Below the pieces are notes generated by a model. That model did not search any database. It saw only the letters and a list, made by a program, of their open reading frames with translations, and was not told where the DNA came from. The position numbers and the translations under genes are program-made. This document shows, piece by piece, positions 1 through 9,642 of a DNA stretch of 64,000 nucleotides (within the stretch, counting starts at the first letter, position 1; the number at the start of each line of letters is the position of its first letter). The stretch comes from Piezodorus guildinii. Its lineage: Eukaryota; Arthropoda; Insecta; Hemiptera; Pentatomidae. The stretch spans positions 42,245,736 through 42,309,735 of the forward strand of contig CM041294.1 of NCBI GenBank assembly GCA_023052935.1, written 5' to 3'.

Positions 1-2900
1 GATATTTACAACTGTATAATTATATACAACAAGTAAATGTGATGGATATAGTAATCTAACATGAAATACATGAAGAGATGCCACCCATCGGCAGCACTCT
101 GAAAATATTTTAAACTAGAAGGTCTCGGGGCCATCTTCTTTTCAGACGCCTCGGAGGATTATCAGGAATCGAAGAGGATGATAGGATAGAAACTAGTGGA
201 TTAGAGTGGAAATGGAGTTTTTCATGGAATGTTTGATATCTGGTTCGGGCTAATTCAGTAACATATGGGATATTGAGGTCTTTATGGATGAGCTTATTCG
301 TGACAAAGTAAGGAGCGTTAAGGATTTTACGAAGGATTTTGGATTGTAAGGATTGGATACGAGAAGAATTTGATGGTTTGGTAGAGCCCCATAGCTCTAC
401 TCCGTAAGTCCATATCGGTCTTATGATGGTCATATAAATAAGTCTTTTGTAAGTAAGTGGAAGATTGGAGCGTTTGTCCAGTAAGTGTTGGAGTAGTCGA
501 AAACGTCGGGCAGTTTCTTGTCTTTTCAGTCTTGTATGGGGGTTCCAAGTCAGACGTTTGTCAAGGTGGAGTCCGAGGTATCGAATCTGTTCAACAGGGG
601 CAAGTGGAATGTCATTAAAGGATACTGTGGGGCAGGAAGTCATTGGTTTACGGCGTAGGGTAAAGGTTATTTGGTGGGATTTGTTAGAATTAATTTTAAT
701 CCTCCATTTCTGACACCATACTTCAAGGTCTCGGATGTGGGATTGAAGAGTGTGGGAGGCAGTAAATGGATCACTATCTACCGATAACACACACGTGTCA
801 TCAGCATAAGTAGAAAGGAAAGTGTTAGGATGGGTTGGGATATCAGCTGTATAGACTGTATAAAGGACAGGCCCTAGGATGCTGCCTTGGGGAACACCAG
901 CAGATTGAGAAAAAAGGGAGGAATAGGAGCTGTGGTGATTTATTTGGAAAGATCTATCAGCAAGGTAGGACTGTATAATAAGAAAATAAGTAGGAGGAAG
1001 AAATAGACGGAGCTTGTAAAGCAATCCTGGGTGCCAGACTCGGTCAAAGGCCTGTTCTACGTCGAGAAAGGCTCCCGTGCAGTACAATCCGCGCTCCAAC
1101 GCAGAGGAGACAACGTCCACCACACGATGACATTGCTGGATAGTGGAGTGAGATGTACGGAAACCGAATTGATGATCTGGAATAATATGATGGGAATCAA
1201 GGATTGGGTAGATTCGTTTCAGAAGGAGTTTTTCCAGAATTTTTCCCATAATACATAAAAGAGATATGGGACGGTAGGAAGATGGATTTTCAGGTGACTT
1301 TTTGGGCTTAGGGATCATTTTTACTATGGATAATTTCCAGGAGGCAGGAAAATAAGTAGTACGTAGTACGGCATTATAGATGTAGGTGAGGAATAGGATG
1401 GCTTTTTGAGGGAGATGTTTCAAGATATGGGAAGTGATTTTGTCATGGCCAGGAGCTTTTCGAGCGGGTAATCTATGAATGATATTGGATATTTCTGAAG
1501 GATGGAAAGCTTTAGGTGGAAGGGTCATTTGGAGGGGAATAGTTAGGTCTTCTTCTGTCCTTTCAAGGTGTTCGGGATTAAGGATATCTGGATGGGGAGT
1601 ATAAGTATTGTAAAGATGTTGTCCGAATATCTGGGCTTTCTCTTCGTCAGATCTTGTCCAGGTTTTGTTTTCAGTCAGGAGTGGATGGTTAAAGTCTTTG
1701 AACTTAAGAAGTTTTTTTGTGGTTGTCCATAACGATTTGTCTGTTGTAGTAAGATTTTCAGTAAAGTTGAGTAAATTTTGAATTTTGTATGTCTTTATTT
1801 CTGATTTGAGTTTGTTAGTTAGTTTGGTATAGTAAGTTTTGTCAGCTGGGTATCGTGGCTTATGCCACTTCGATCTCGCTTTGCGTTTTTCTTTTAATAA
1901 TAATCGAATATGCTGTGGCAGATCAGTACGTTGAGTGTCATTAATCTTGGTGGTCTTTGTGTTTTCAGTTATACTGCAAGTTATGGAGTCAGTCAGTTTT
2001 TTTACAGCTGTATCAATATCATTTGTTGTCTTGAGTGGAGTGTTCAAGTCCAATTTGCTTTCCAAGTCCAGTCGAAATACGTCCCAGCTGACTCGTCCTT
2101 TGATCAATGTAGGAGGAAGGGGTTTAGGAACAAAACTGGAATGCAAGGAAAGCAAAACCGGGCTATGGTCTGAGGAAAGGTCGTTCAGTGATCTGATTAT
2201 TGTTTGGGAGGAGGAAATTTGAGAGGAGATAAATATATCCAGGATGTCAGGTTTTTTTTTTAGAGATGTTGGCCAATATGTGGGATTCATGGGTGAGAGG
2301 ACAGTATAGGTATGGGAAGTCAAGACACTGGAAAGGAGATTACCTCGGGAGTTGGTAGTTCGGCAACCCCACCGTTGGTGTTTAGCATTGTAGTCTCCTC
2401 CAGCGATAAAGCGCGGTCCGAGGGATCGAAACAGGGTTTCAAGTTGGTTAAAGGAAAGGGAAATACCAGGAGGACTGTATACAGCTGCGAGGGTGAGATG
2501 GAAAGGACGAGTGGAAATGGTCACTGAGGTTGATTGTATGGCGTCAGTTGGAGTAGATGGAATAAGGGAATGTTTTTCATTTATACGTGAAAAACATTGA
2601 AAGTTTGGCTGGCCTATTAGATCAGAAATTTCTTTACCGAACGAGAGGAAGTTATTTATATTGGAGACATATATTGGAGGTGGTTCGGGGTCAGAAAATC
2701 CTTGTGGTTCCGGGAGATGGTTTTTAATGTTGGCGTTAGCTGAAGTGCTAGAGGCAGAAGTAGAAGCAGTAGGTTTTGAAGTAGATGGCGCCGTTGTCTC
2801 ATTTAGGTTGGCTGCAGTGGTACTGCGAGTCGAGTTCAAAATTTAAATTTCAACTCTTGAAATCCTTAAAAATCTTTAAAATTATGAATTTCCGTGACTT
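1..2900 (-). mobile_element. Jockey-type non-LTR retrotransposon, internally deleted
   Basis: Minus-strand element. The 3' UTR lies at 1-109 and runs off the window, so its tail is not seen. It resembles the 3' UTR of the plus-strand copy at 49,508-50,838. The coding part is 110-2842. The 5' limit is not sharp; I place it near 2,900 because the leader has no second copy to compare. The gag/endonuclease junction shows that this copy lost the end of ORF1 and the start of ORF2. Confidence 0.85.
110..2842 (-). pseudogene. Jockey gag-pol fusion ORF (endonuclease N-terminus deleted, reverse transcriptase intact)
   Basis: Open frame of about 909 codons. It has no ATG at its start: the first codon after the upstream stop region is TTG, so the start is uncertain. 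Residues 1-45 are Ser/Thr-rich. Residues 53-100 (PPPIYVSNINNF and following) resemble the front of a Jockey gag. At about residue 100 (near 2,539) the sequence jumps in frame to the middle of the apurinic-type endonuclease: GGDYNAKHQRW at 147-157 and SSDHSP at 222-227. The reverse transcriptase follows with SYRPISLL (521), QFGFRTSHST (557), FLDVEQAFDR (591), AGVPQGS (647) and the catalytic YADD at 678-681. The N-terminal endonuclease half, with its catalytic Glu, and the gag zinc knuckles are missing. Polymerase residues look intact, but the copy cannot make a normal nicking enzyme. Close relative of the fragment at 49,508-50,838. Confidence 0.9.
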
Positions 2901-3716
2901 AAACCTCCATAGTAGAATTTCTCTCTATTGAAGTGTACTGTATATTGACCCGTAAAAATCCGTCGATTGGCAACGCTGCCTTTGAGCACTTGAAGCTTTT
3001 TCCTTTTTAGAATAATCGCAGCTACACTGTGTGTCATAATTAAACTCTTTTATAAAAAACATTTTTAATACGGTTCAATTGATGTCGTAATAAAGATGTC
3101 CATTTTATTTATATTTTTTCATATGCAATATTTATAGTTGCTTTTGCATTATTATTGCTTTATATTTTTTCGTACTCCTCGCCGTTATCAGGATTCCTAA
3201 TTAGATTTTTGAATTGAAATGCCTGCATTATTTCCTGTTGAAAGTTTAATTAAAATTTTCAATTATGTCTAACGCAACTGGTGCTGCTTTTTTTTATTTT
3301 CAATCAGGTGCTTATTAACCCTTATTATATCCACATATTAATTGTTTTTGGATTAACATTTGTAAATGTCTAAAATGTATAATTCTGTACATATAAAGCA
3401 AAATGATGTCTACTGATCTTTTTATTTTTTTTTTTTGAAACTTTAAAAATATTTTAATATATTAAAAGATTGCACATCACTTAATTTTTTTTCCACTTCA
3501 TTTATTAATTCACACATGTCAGCATTATTGTGACAACCATCAAATAGACTAACAAAAAAAAATTTTTAAAATGAGGGATTCAGGGGAGGAAGGACAGTAC
3601 CTAGCAGCACGTCTTCTCATCAGTTTTTTTAAATTATTTTATTATGTATGCTGTCTAGTATATTTTACTTAATTGAAGGCTTTTTTGTGGTGTTCATCAG
3701 TCTAATCATTATTTGA
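2901..3716. other. AT-rich stretch, nothing recognised
   Basis: No coding potential or clear repeat family seen. Homopolymer A/T runs are common. The part next to 2,900 may include more of the 5' UTR of the Jockey element. Confidence 0.4.
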
Positions 3717-4205
3717 TTATGGGTCATTTGGAGGGTTCACAGCTTTAGTTAGCATAGCGAGGTCTTGGAGAATGCTCAAAAGACTATTCAACACTCTTAT
3801 TATTTGCATAATTTGCGATAAATTTTCACCTGAAGACGGCTGCTGAGGAATTTCCCTCCTCACACCTGAGCCTGATGGTTCGTTGTGGTGTGACGATGGC
3901 TGGAGTGGTGGTTCCAATTGCTGGAGTGGTGGTCCCTGATATCGAGCCGGATCTCTCAGCTCCTCAGCTTGCAACTCTATATGTGTAACATTATTCTGAA
4001 CTGGTTGCTTGATTGGTGTATTTTGAGGAAGATCCGGAAATTCCTGCAAATTTGTTAGTGGAGGATGAGGTTGTTCAGAGCGGTATGTTCGTGAAGTTGG
4101 TTGAATCCTCAAGCTCTTCAGAACTTGGCGCCCACGATAGTTGGCTGGATGTCCTTGTGGTGAATGTCGCTGGTGCTTCTCTTGCCTTCGTACAAGTTGT
4201 CGTGG
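3717..4205 (-). pseudogene. Jockey-like gag (ORF1) C-terminal fragment
   Basis: The minus frame encodes a Pro/Gln-rich linker ending in a hydrophobic, coiled-coil-like tail (SQIMQIIRVLNSLLSILQDL) and a stop at 3,717. This layout matches the gag C-terminus at 37,300-37,486. Upstream, the frame reads GHPANYRG, which corresponds to the third zinc-knuckle context (HPANYKGC) of the gag at 36,647-37,486, but the Cys residues there are replaced by Arg. No ORF2 start follows. This is a decayed internal fragment of a Jockey-type element, truncated at both ends. Confidence 0.65.
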
Positions 4206-4678
4206 TTAACTTATATTCAATATGTAGACCTAATTTAACTTATATTCAAAAAGTCATTACCACACCTTTATTAGAAACGAATCAAGTATTACAAATCCAT
4301 ATTTTTTTTATTTAAAAGAACATATACAAATATAATTAAGATAAAAACTTGTTTATATATTATGTTTTTTCTTCAAAATATTTTCTTTATAAAATAAATA
4401 TTCATTCTCTGGCTATTATAGATTGTATATAATGACATTTTGCTAAAAAATAATCCCATTATTTTTTTCTGCTGTAGTTATTAGTCATACGTCTTTTTTA
4501 AAAACATAATATGAATGTATTGAACCTAAAAAATAATAAACCATTTGTGATAATTGGTTATTTGGATTCAGAGGTCTAAGGTTTGAATCAATTATTTGAA
4601 AAATGTTTTCCAGAACATTAAATGTGGTAAATTAAAATAATTGTTTATTTATTTTAATTTTGTTAAATATTATCGTCA
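4206..4678. other. AT-rich stretch, nothing recognised
   Basis: No supported gene. Short A/T runs only. Confidence 0.4.
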
Positions 4679-4736
4679 TAAATAATTGGTTCTTAATTCT
4701 TAATATAAAGGTAATAGTACATCAATAATTATTATA

Positions 4737-4763
4737 AGTCAAGGTTTCGGGGGCTTCAGGACT
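4737..4763 (-). ncRNA. Degenerate hammerhead-like motif, left arm
   Basis: Read on the minus strand: helix I strand AGTC (4,763-4,760), core CTGAAGC (4,759-4,753; the consensus last base is A), GAAA (4,748-4,745), then CCTT and the helix I partner GACT (4,740-4,737). The core change at A9 and loss of the ACGT helix III palindrome suggest it is inactive. Confidence 0.45.
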
Positions 4764-5003
4764 CACTGACGTTTACCAATGCTTACTAAAATCAGTGATG
4801 GAGGTACACATTATCTTAAATTTTGTCATTTATAAAATAAATAAAAAAGTAATTAAAAATTCAATGCATAAAATCTATCTTGTGATGGATAGATTTTAGG
4901 TGTTGAATGCTTAATGACTTTTTTATTTATTTTATAATTGACAAAATTGGAGAAAATGTATAACTACATAACTGATTGTAGTTAGCAATGGTTGTTATCG
5001 GAT

Positions 5004-5040
5004 AGTTCTGAAGATGGTGAGAACTGCTAAAACGTTAACT
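5004..5040 (+). ncRNA. Degenerate hammerhead-like motif, right arm
   Basis: Helix I AGTT (5,004-5,007), core CTGAAGA (5,008-5,014; position 7 may be any base), AAAA in place of GAAA (5,029-5,032), CGTT (5,033-5,036), helix I partner AACT (5,037-5,040). The G12 change predicts loss of activity. Confidence 0.5.
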
Positions 5041-5088
5041 CATAATAATTATAGACTTTTGGAGGAAAATTAAGAACCAATTATTTAT

Positions 5089-5730
5089 CATTAATATATT
5101 CTTTTCCGAAAATTTAATAACATTTTCATTGTCTTAAAATTCGACTACGTTGTAGTTATGTCTTAAGCATATTGTTATAGAAGAAATATCTGATATTTGA
5201 TTACATTTAGCGTTTTTACAGCAGTTTACTTCTATTGTATTTCCGATTCTTTGTCTATAGCAAGGTCAATAGAAATAATTCAACAATATTTTCTTCTTCG
5301 TAAAGTGCCTTCTAAGAAATGACCGAGAGGGTTTTGTTTTTCTCATTGCTGATACTGCAATCCGCAACTCGGTAATACAGGAAGTTAGTATTATCAAATT
5401 ATTGTAAGAAGCAAACGACCTAACTGATACGAGTTCTTTATTTAAATTAATGTTTAGTATTTATGGATATTTAAAGTGTTATAAAATGTTATTTTCTGTG
5501 TTATTAATCTTTTGTTTTTTTGTTTGTTTCAGGTATGTGTTCCTAATAATTATCTTAAATTATCAGCAGAAAGTAAGTGGTTAATTTTTATTTAAATGTG
5601 TACTTAAATGTTTTTTGTGTTAAATTTAAATGTGTAAAACACCAATAATTTTTAAAATCAATATCCAAGTACTTGGGATCACCTGGGGAAAAAAGTAAAG
5701 AATCATGACATAAAACAAATTATTTAATTC
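5089..5730. other. AT-rich stretch, nothing recognised
   Basis: No supported coding region or repeat. Confidence 0.35.
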
Positions 5731-5745
5731 TTACTAGACTATTGA

Positions 5746-6033
5746 CAACGAGGAATTGCGGAGCTTGTACCCTGTGAATATAATTGAGTTGATAGCATCG
5801 AGGAGACTCAAATGGGCGGGTAAAGTTGTTGGGCTCGGTGAGGAACGATTTCCGAGAAAGTTGGTACTCGCTGAACCAACTGGTAGGCGTCCGAAAGGTA
5901 GGCCGAAGCGTCGATGGGAGGCTGATCTCGGGAGCTTGGGGTTGAACGGTGATCATTGGACGAGTTTGTGTAGACAGTATTTGGTAGTATCGGCATCGAA
6001 CCTTCGGGTTCGTTAGGCCTGTTATTATTATTA
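5746..6033 (+). mobile_element. 5'-truncated RTE-like LINE 3' end
   Basis: Encodes the C-terminus of a LINE ORF2. The tail reads RRLKWAGKVVGLGEER then GRRPKGRPKRRW, as in RTE/BovB-like and related elements, and stops at 6,014-6,016. The element ends in (TTA)n. It is flanked by perfect 15-bp direct repeats TTACTAGACTATTGA at 5,731-5,745 and 6,034-6,048, which fixes its ends at 288 bp. A second copy lies at 53,181-53,554. The clade call is by motif memory and is tentative. Confidence 0.85.
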
Positions 6034-6048
6034 TTACTAGACTATTGA

Positions 6049-6504
6049 AATAATAATCTTTCAACTTCTCATCAATGTGTCATCTTTTTTATCTGCCTAC
6101 GATGTCGTGAAAAAATATAGTTAGTGTCGATTCAACTTGAGAAATTGGAGATATGGTACTGTTTAAAATACTTTTTACACTTAAACCCATATCACAAGCA
6201 AACTATATTCGCTGGGAACATTATTACTCATGATAAGCATTACTCAATATTCTAGGGAACCACTAACCAATTCGTGTAAGACATGGCAACTGCCCTCATG
6301 TCTGATAACACCCGCAGAAAGATAAAAAGTAGCTGGATGTGGGATCTCCTTGACAAAAATTAATATTATCAACAAGATAAGTATTAGGTTAGATATAAAT
6401 GAAGGCTTGCGTTGTCATCCCAACACATTAGTCGCAGAGAAAGGGGTATATGTACGATTTACATGAGGAACCAGGCACTAGTAGTATACTTCAATCCGGA
6501 AAGC
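6049..6504. other. Intergenic stretch, nothing recognised
   Basis: No supported gene. The segment at about 6,270-6,470 is less AT-rich than its surroundings but has no readable frame. Confidence 0.35.
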
Positions 6505-7136
6505 ATTGAATAAATAAAAAAAAAATAAATAATAAAAAAAAATAAACTTTATTCACATATTTAAATTTTGACAAAATGTTAACAATGATTTTGGATGAGT
6601 CATCCTTACAGTCAGATAATGTTTTGTTTTTTTGTGATTATAGTACTTTAGCCTAAATGGCAAACACATGGTGAAATAAAATTGAGGTTATATTGCGATT
6701 GTAGGAAAAATTATACAAAAAACCTACACATAAAATAATTAAGAATACATAAAATATATGAAGATACTAAAAATAATTGAAAATACATGAAATAATTGAA
6801 AATACAAAAATTTATAGAAAATACATAATATGATTGAAAAATTTTAAATTTATAACATAAGAAAGTAAGTTAATTTAATAATACATGTTTTGTTCTCTTA
6901 TGGGCATATCGTTTTAGTGAAAATTTATTGTAATTACCGATTTCTTTTATTAATGGGTTTGTGGAGACTGGGGTTTTACATGGACAAGTTGTTTGATTGT
7001 AGGAAGCTTTGGAGCATTGGTGATATTTTCGTGTATCGGAGGAAATTATTAATTATCCGTATTGACAAGTTTTGAATTCTCTCGAGTTTTTGGAAATTAG
7101 TCGAGCAGGATGAGCTCCAGAAGATGATTTTAAAAT
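6505..7136 (-). mobile_element. Jockey-like LINE 3' end, 5'-truncated and decayed
   Basis: Homologous over its length to 55,185-55,808 on the same strand, from the A-rich tail (T-rich/AATAAA complement near 6,515-6,545) through the 3' UTR to the reverse-transcriptase C-terminus. The frame is broken relative to the 55-kb copy: part of the stretch encoding the Ser/Lys-rich tail is deleted near 6,970-7,000. Homology extends a little further upstream than in the 55-kb copy. Confidence 0.75.
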
Positions 7137-7225
7137 TGTGGATGTAATTAGTTGACCGTTGAGAATTACTGGAAGGAATTAGTCCGGGTGGTGGTCATTA
7201 AATGAAACAACTAAATAGTTTCAAT
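7137..7225 (-). repeat. Penelope-like terminal-repeat fragment
   Basis: Matches the outer part of the repeat at 47,745-47,960 (shared ATTAGTTGACCGTTGAGAAT and GAATTAGTCCGGGTGG). Here it breaks off at an A-rich run before the hammerhead core. Confidence 0.55.
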
Positions 7226-8018
7226 AAAAAAAAAAACAAAAAAAATATCAGAAGAACTGAATATGTAAAAAAAAAAAAACAAAAAAAAAAACTTAATTAA
7301 AATACAATGACCCTATTACAATAATGAAAGTGTTATACAGAAAAAATAAAAATGTTCACTAAACAAAATTTACACAGGTATCAATAATTTACATGAAATA
7401 TGAAATATAAAAATATGAAGTAGAGTGGAGATACGTACCGCATGGTGGGAGAATGGAAACTAGGTACTGTTTGGTAGATGGGGGGTAGGTAGGATGGAAA
7501 ATACGTACTGATTTATGGACAGGGTCTGACAACAATGACTAAAATTCTTAAAACTACCATACAAAGAATCAATGAAATTTAACTTATGATTATAATAATG
7601 ATACAGGATAAAAAATTATAATCTAATTCTTGAAATATCACCTATATAATAGTAAGAACAGTGATGGAAGATGTATATGGAGAAAAAGTGACTGTACCTC
7701 TCAACTTAATTATCCCTAATTCTGTTTAAGGTATCCAAAGATAACAGGGTGGAAAAATAATAATGGAACATTGTAAAATACATTAATTGACAAATCTTAC
7801 AGGTTGATAAAAAACTTAAATAAACATAAATACAAGTTGGAATAAATTGAATAGTGAAGACATTTAGAAAATTTTAAATACATAAACAAAACAAAATCAA
7901 TACATATATAGAATTATATGGATACCTAAAATAGATTTGAAAATATAAATAAAAACCAACAAACAATAATAATGAAAAACAAAACAATATATATGGTGGG
8001 ATAGACAGAGAAAATATG
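7226..8018. other. A-rich region downstream of the Penelope fragment
   Basis: A-rich runs at 7,226-7,300 and no readable frame. By position it may be the 3' non-coding part of the Penelope-like copy (8,019-8,342, minus), but I see no direct support. Confidence 0.3.
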
Positions 8019-8342
8019 CTACTTAATAGAGTTTAATATGTGGATATATGTGGAGGAAATGCATTGTTTATCGGTTTTGTGGTTAACAGGATTGGATTGG
8101 AGGTGGATGTGGACGGATTCAGCGATTAGTCTTTTCTTATGGTTTGGAACATAATCTAAAATGGAGCAGTCGTCAAAGTTAAAGGAATGATTGAAATGTA
8201 TGGAGTGTTCAGAAAGTTTTGAGGCTAGAGGGTTTCGAGAGGATACGGAGAGTTTATGTTGCGATATTCTGGTTTTTCGGTAATTTTTGGTTTCTCTGGG
8301 TAGTTTTTGGATTGTGATGTATCCTATGTAGGATATTATTTT
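8019..8342 (-). pseudogene. Penelope-like element GIY-YIG endonuclease, C-terminal fragment
   Basis: An uninterrupted minus-strand frame ends at TAG 8,021-8,019. It reads SYIGYITIQKLPRETKNYRK, then TRISQHKLS, then SEHSIHFNHSFNFDD, then NHKKRLIAESVHI and SNPVNHKTD. This is the order of conserved elements in the Penelope GIY-YIG domain: YIG, the Arg of RISQHK, paired His, KRL-x2-E with the metal-binding Glu, and the late Asn. The GIY half-motif and the whole reverse transcriptase are missing: the copy is truncated at 8,342, exactly where an inverted terminal-repeat fragment begins. Family known: Penelope elements nick DNA with this domain and prime reverse transcription. This fragment cannot act alone. 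Confidence 0.75.
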
Positions 8343-8490
8343 ATGCTTGGACGTGGCTCAGTAATGCCCTGATGAGGCTCACAAGCTTGAACCAAAACGT
8401 CGGCAAAATTAAAATATTTAAGAAAAGACTGACTCTCGATTATTTCCACCTATCATAGTTTCTACAGTCGACTATACATCCTCAATAAAA
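8341..8490 (+). repeat. Penelope-type terminal repeat, inverted relative to the adjoining ORF
   Basis: From TTATGCTTGGACGTGGCTCA through CCACCTAT and on to CAGTCGACTATACATCC. Copies lie at 43,331-43,573 (both arms), 25,977-26,145 and 63,084-63,130. It carries a hammerhead motif at 8,365-8,405. Confidence 0.75.
8365..8405 (+). ncRNA. Hammerhead ribozyme motif, core-mutated
   Basis: TGCC (helix I), CTGATGA (8,369-8,375), helix II GGCTC-loop-GAACC, AAAA instead of GAAA (8,394-8,397), CGTC, GGCA (helix I partner). The G12 change predicts inactivity. Confidence 0.6.
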
Positions 8491-8519
8491 ATAAAAAGTA
8501 CGTAACTTTTACGCACATA

Positions 8520-9553
8520 TTTTACTTTTTTGTTTTATAGTTTTATCATATTTTTATTTTCTAATTATGTTAGTTAATTCTAATAGGTATCATATTTTTC
8601 TTTTTTTTTTTTTTTTTATATAGAAGAATGTCTTTTTTTTTTTTCACTTATATTTTATTTTTTGAGAAACCTCATATTTGTTTATATTTTTAAAATGGAA
8701 AAAATATTATTTTCATACATCGAAGAAATTTTATTTACTCACTATTTATTAAAGATGTATATTTTTTTTATTTTGACCAAATCTCATTGTACCTATTATT
8801 ATATATTATCAGTTGCCATTATCTTAAAAGTAAAACTAAGTTATCTTCTCTGTACGACATTCAGTCTTGTTTTTTTTTTTTCATTTACTAGTTCTTAAAA
8901 TTGTTTTTTAATTGATTTATTCTTCTATCTACTAACATTGATTTTTTTCTTCTTATTTTGATATTTATTTAAACATGTTTATGTTATTTTCATATGTATT
9001 TTGTTTCGATCAATGATGAAGTTTTTTTGTTGTATTTTTTATTTATATTGTATATTTTTTACTTTTTTGTTTTATAGTTTCCAATATTTTTATTTTCTAA
9101 TTATGCTAGTAAATTCTAATAGGTATCATATTTTTCTTTTTTTTTATATATAGAAGAATGTCTTTTTATTTTTATTTTTTCACTTATATTTTATTTTTTG
9201 AGAAACCTTATTTTTATTTATATTTTTAAAATAGAAAAAATATTATTTACATATATCGAAGATATTTTATTTACTCAATTTTTATTAAAGATATATATTT
9301 TTATTTATTTATTTTATCGAATCTCATTGTACCTATTATTATATTTTATCAGTTGCCATTATCATAAAAGTAGAACTAAGACATCTTCTCTGTACCACAT
9401 TCAGCCTTGTTTTTTTTTTTTCATTCACTAGTTCTTTAAATTGTTTTTATTTAATTATTTTTTTCTTTCTACTATCATTAAATTTATTTTTATTTTTGTT
9501 ATTTATTTAAACATATTTATGTTGTTTTTTTTCAAATGTATTTTGTTTCAATC
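8520..9553 (+). repeat. Two tandem leader units upstream of the CR1/L2-like ORF
   Basis: Unit 1 (about 8,520-9,055) and unit 2 (about 9,056-9,553) share blocks with a 536-bp offset: TTTTACTTTTTTGTTTTATA, TAATAGGTATCATATTTTTC, and a T-rich frame reading MRNLI..YIFK in both. Divergence is visible, so the duplication is not recent. By position it is the 5' leader of the element. Confidence 0.75.
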
Positions 9554-9642
9554 TAAAATAGAGTACTGGACGAAAAATAGTTACATCCTATCTCTCAGTC
9601 CTAATCCTTTTTTAAGTTTACCCACCTCTCTATCCCCCCACT

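Larger units (their letters stand above)
4679..5088. repeat. Foldback element with hammerhead-like motifs in both arms
   Basis: Two arms of about 200 bp read as diverged reverse complements around a centre near 4,883. The outermost pair is AATAATTGGTTCTT at 4,681 against AAGAACCAATTATT at 5,072-5,085. The inner stem is AAATCTATC (4,871-4,879) against GATAGATTT (4,888-4,896). Each arm carries a Penelope-type hammerhead-like motif, and the two motifs point in opposite directions. Same architecture as the younger unit at 43,331-43,573. Confidence 0.75.
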
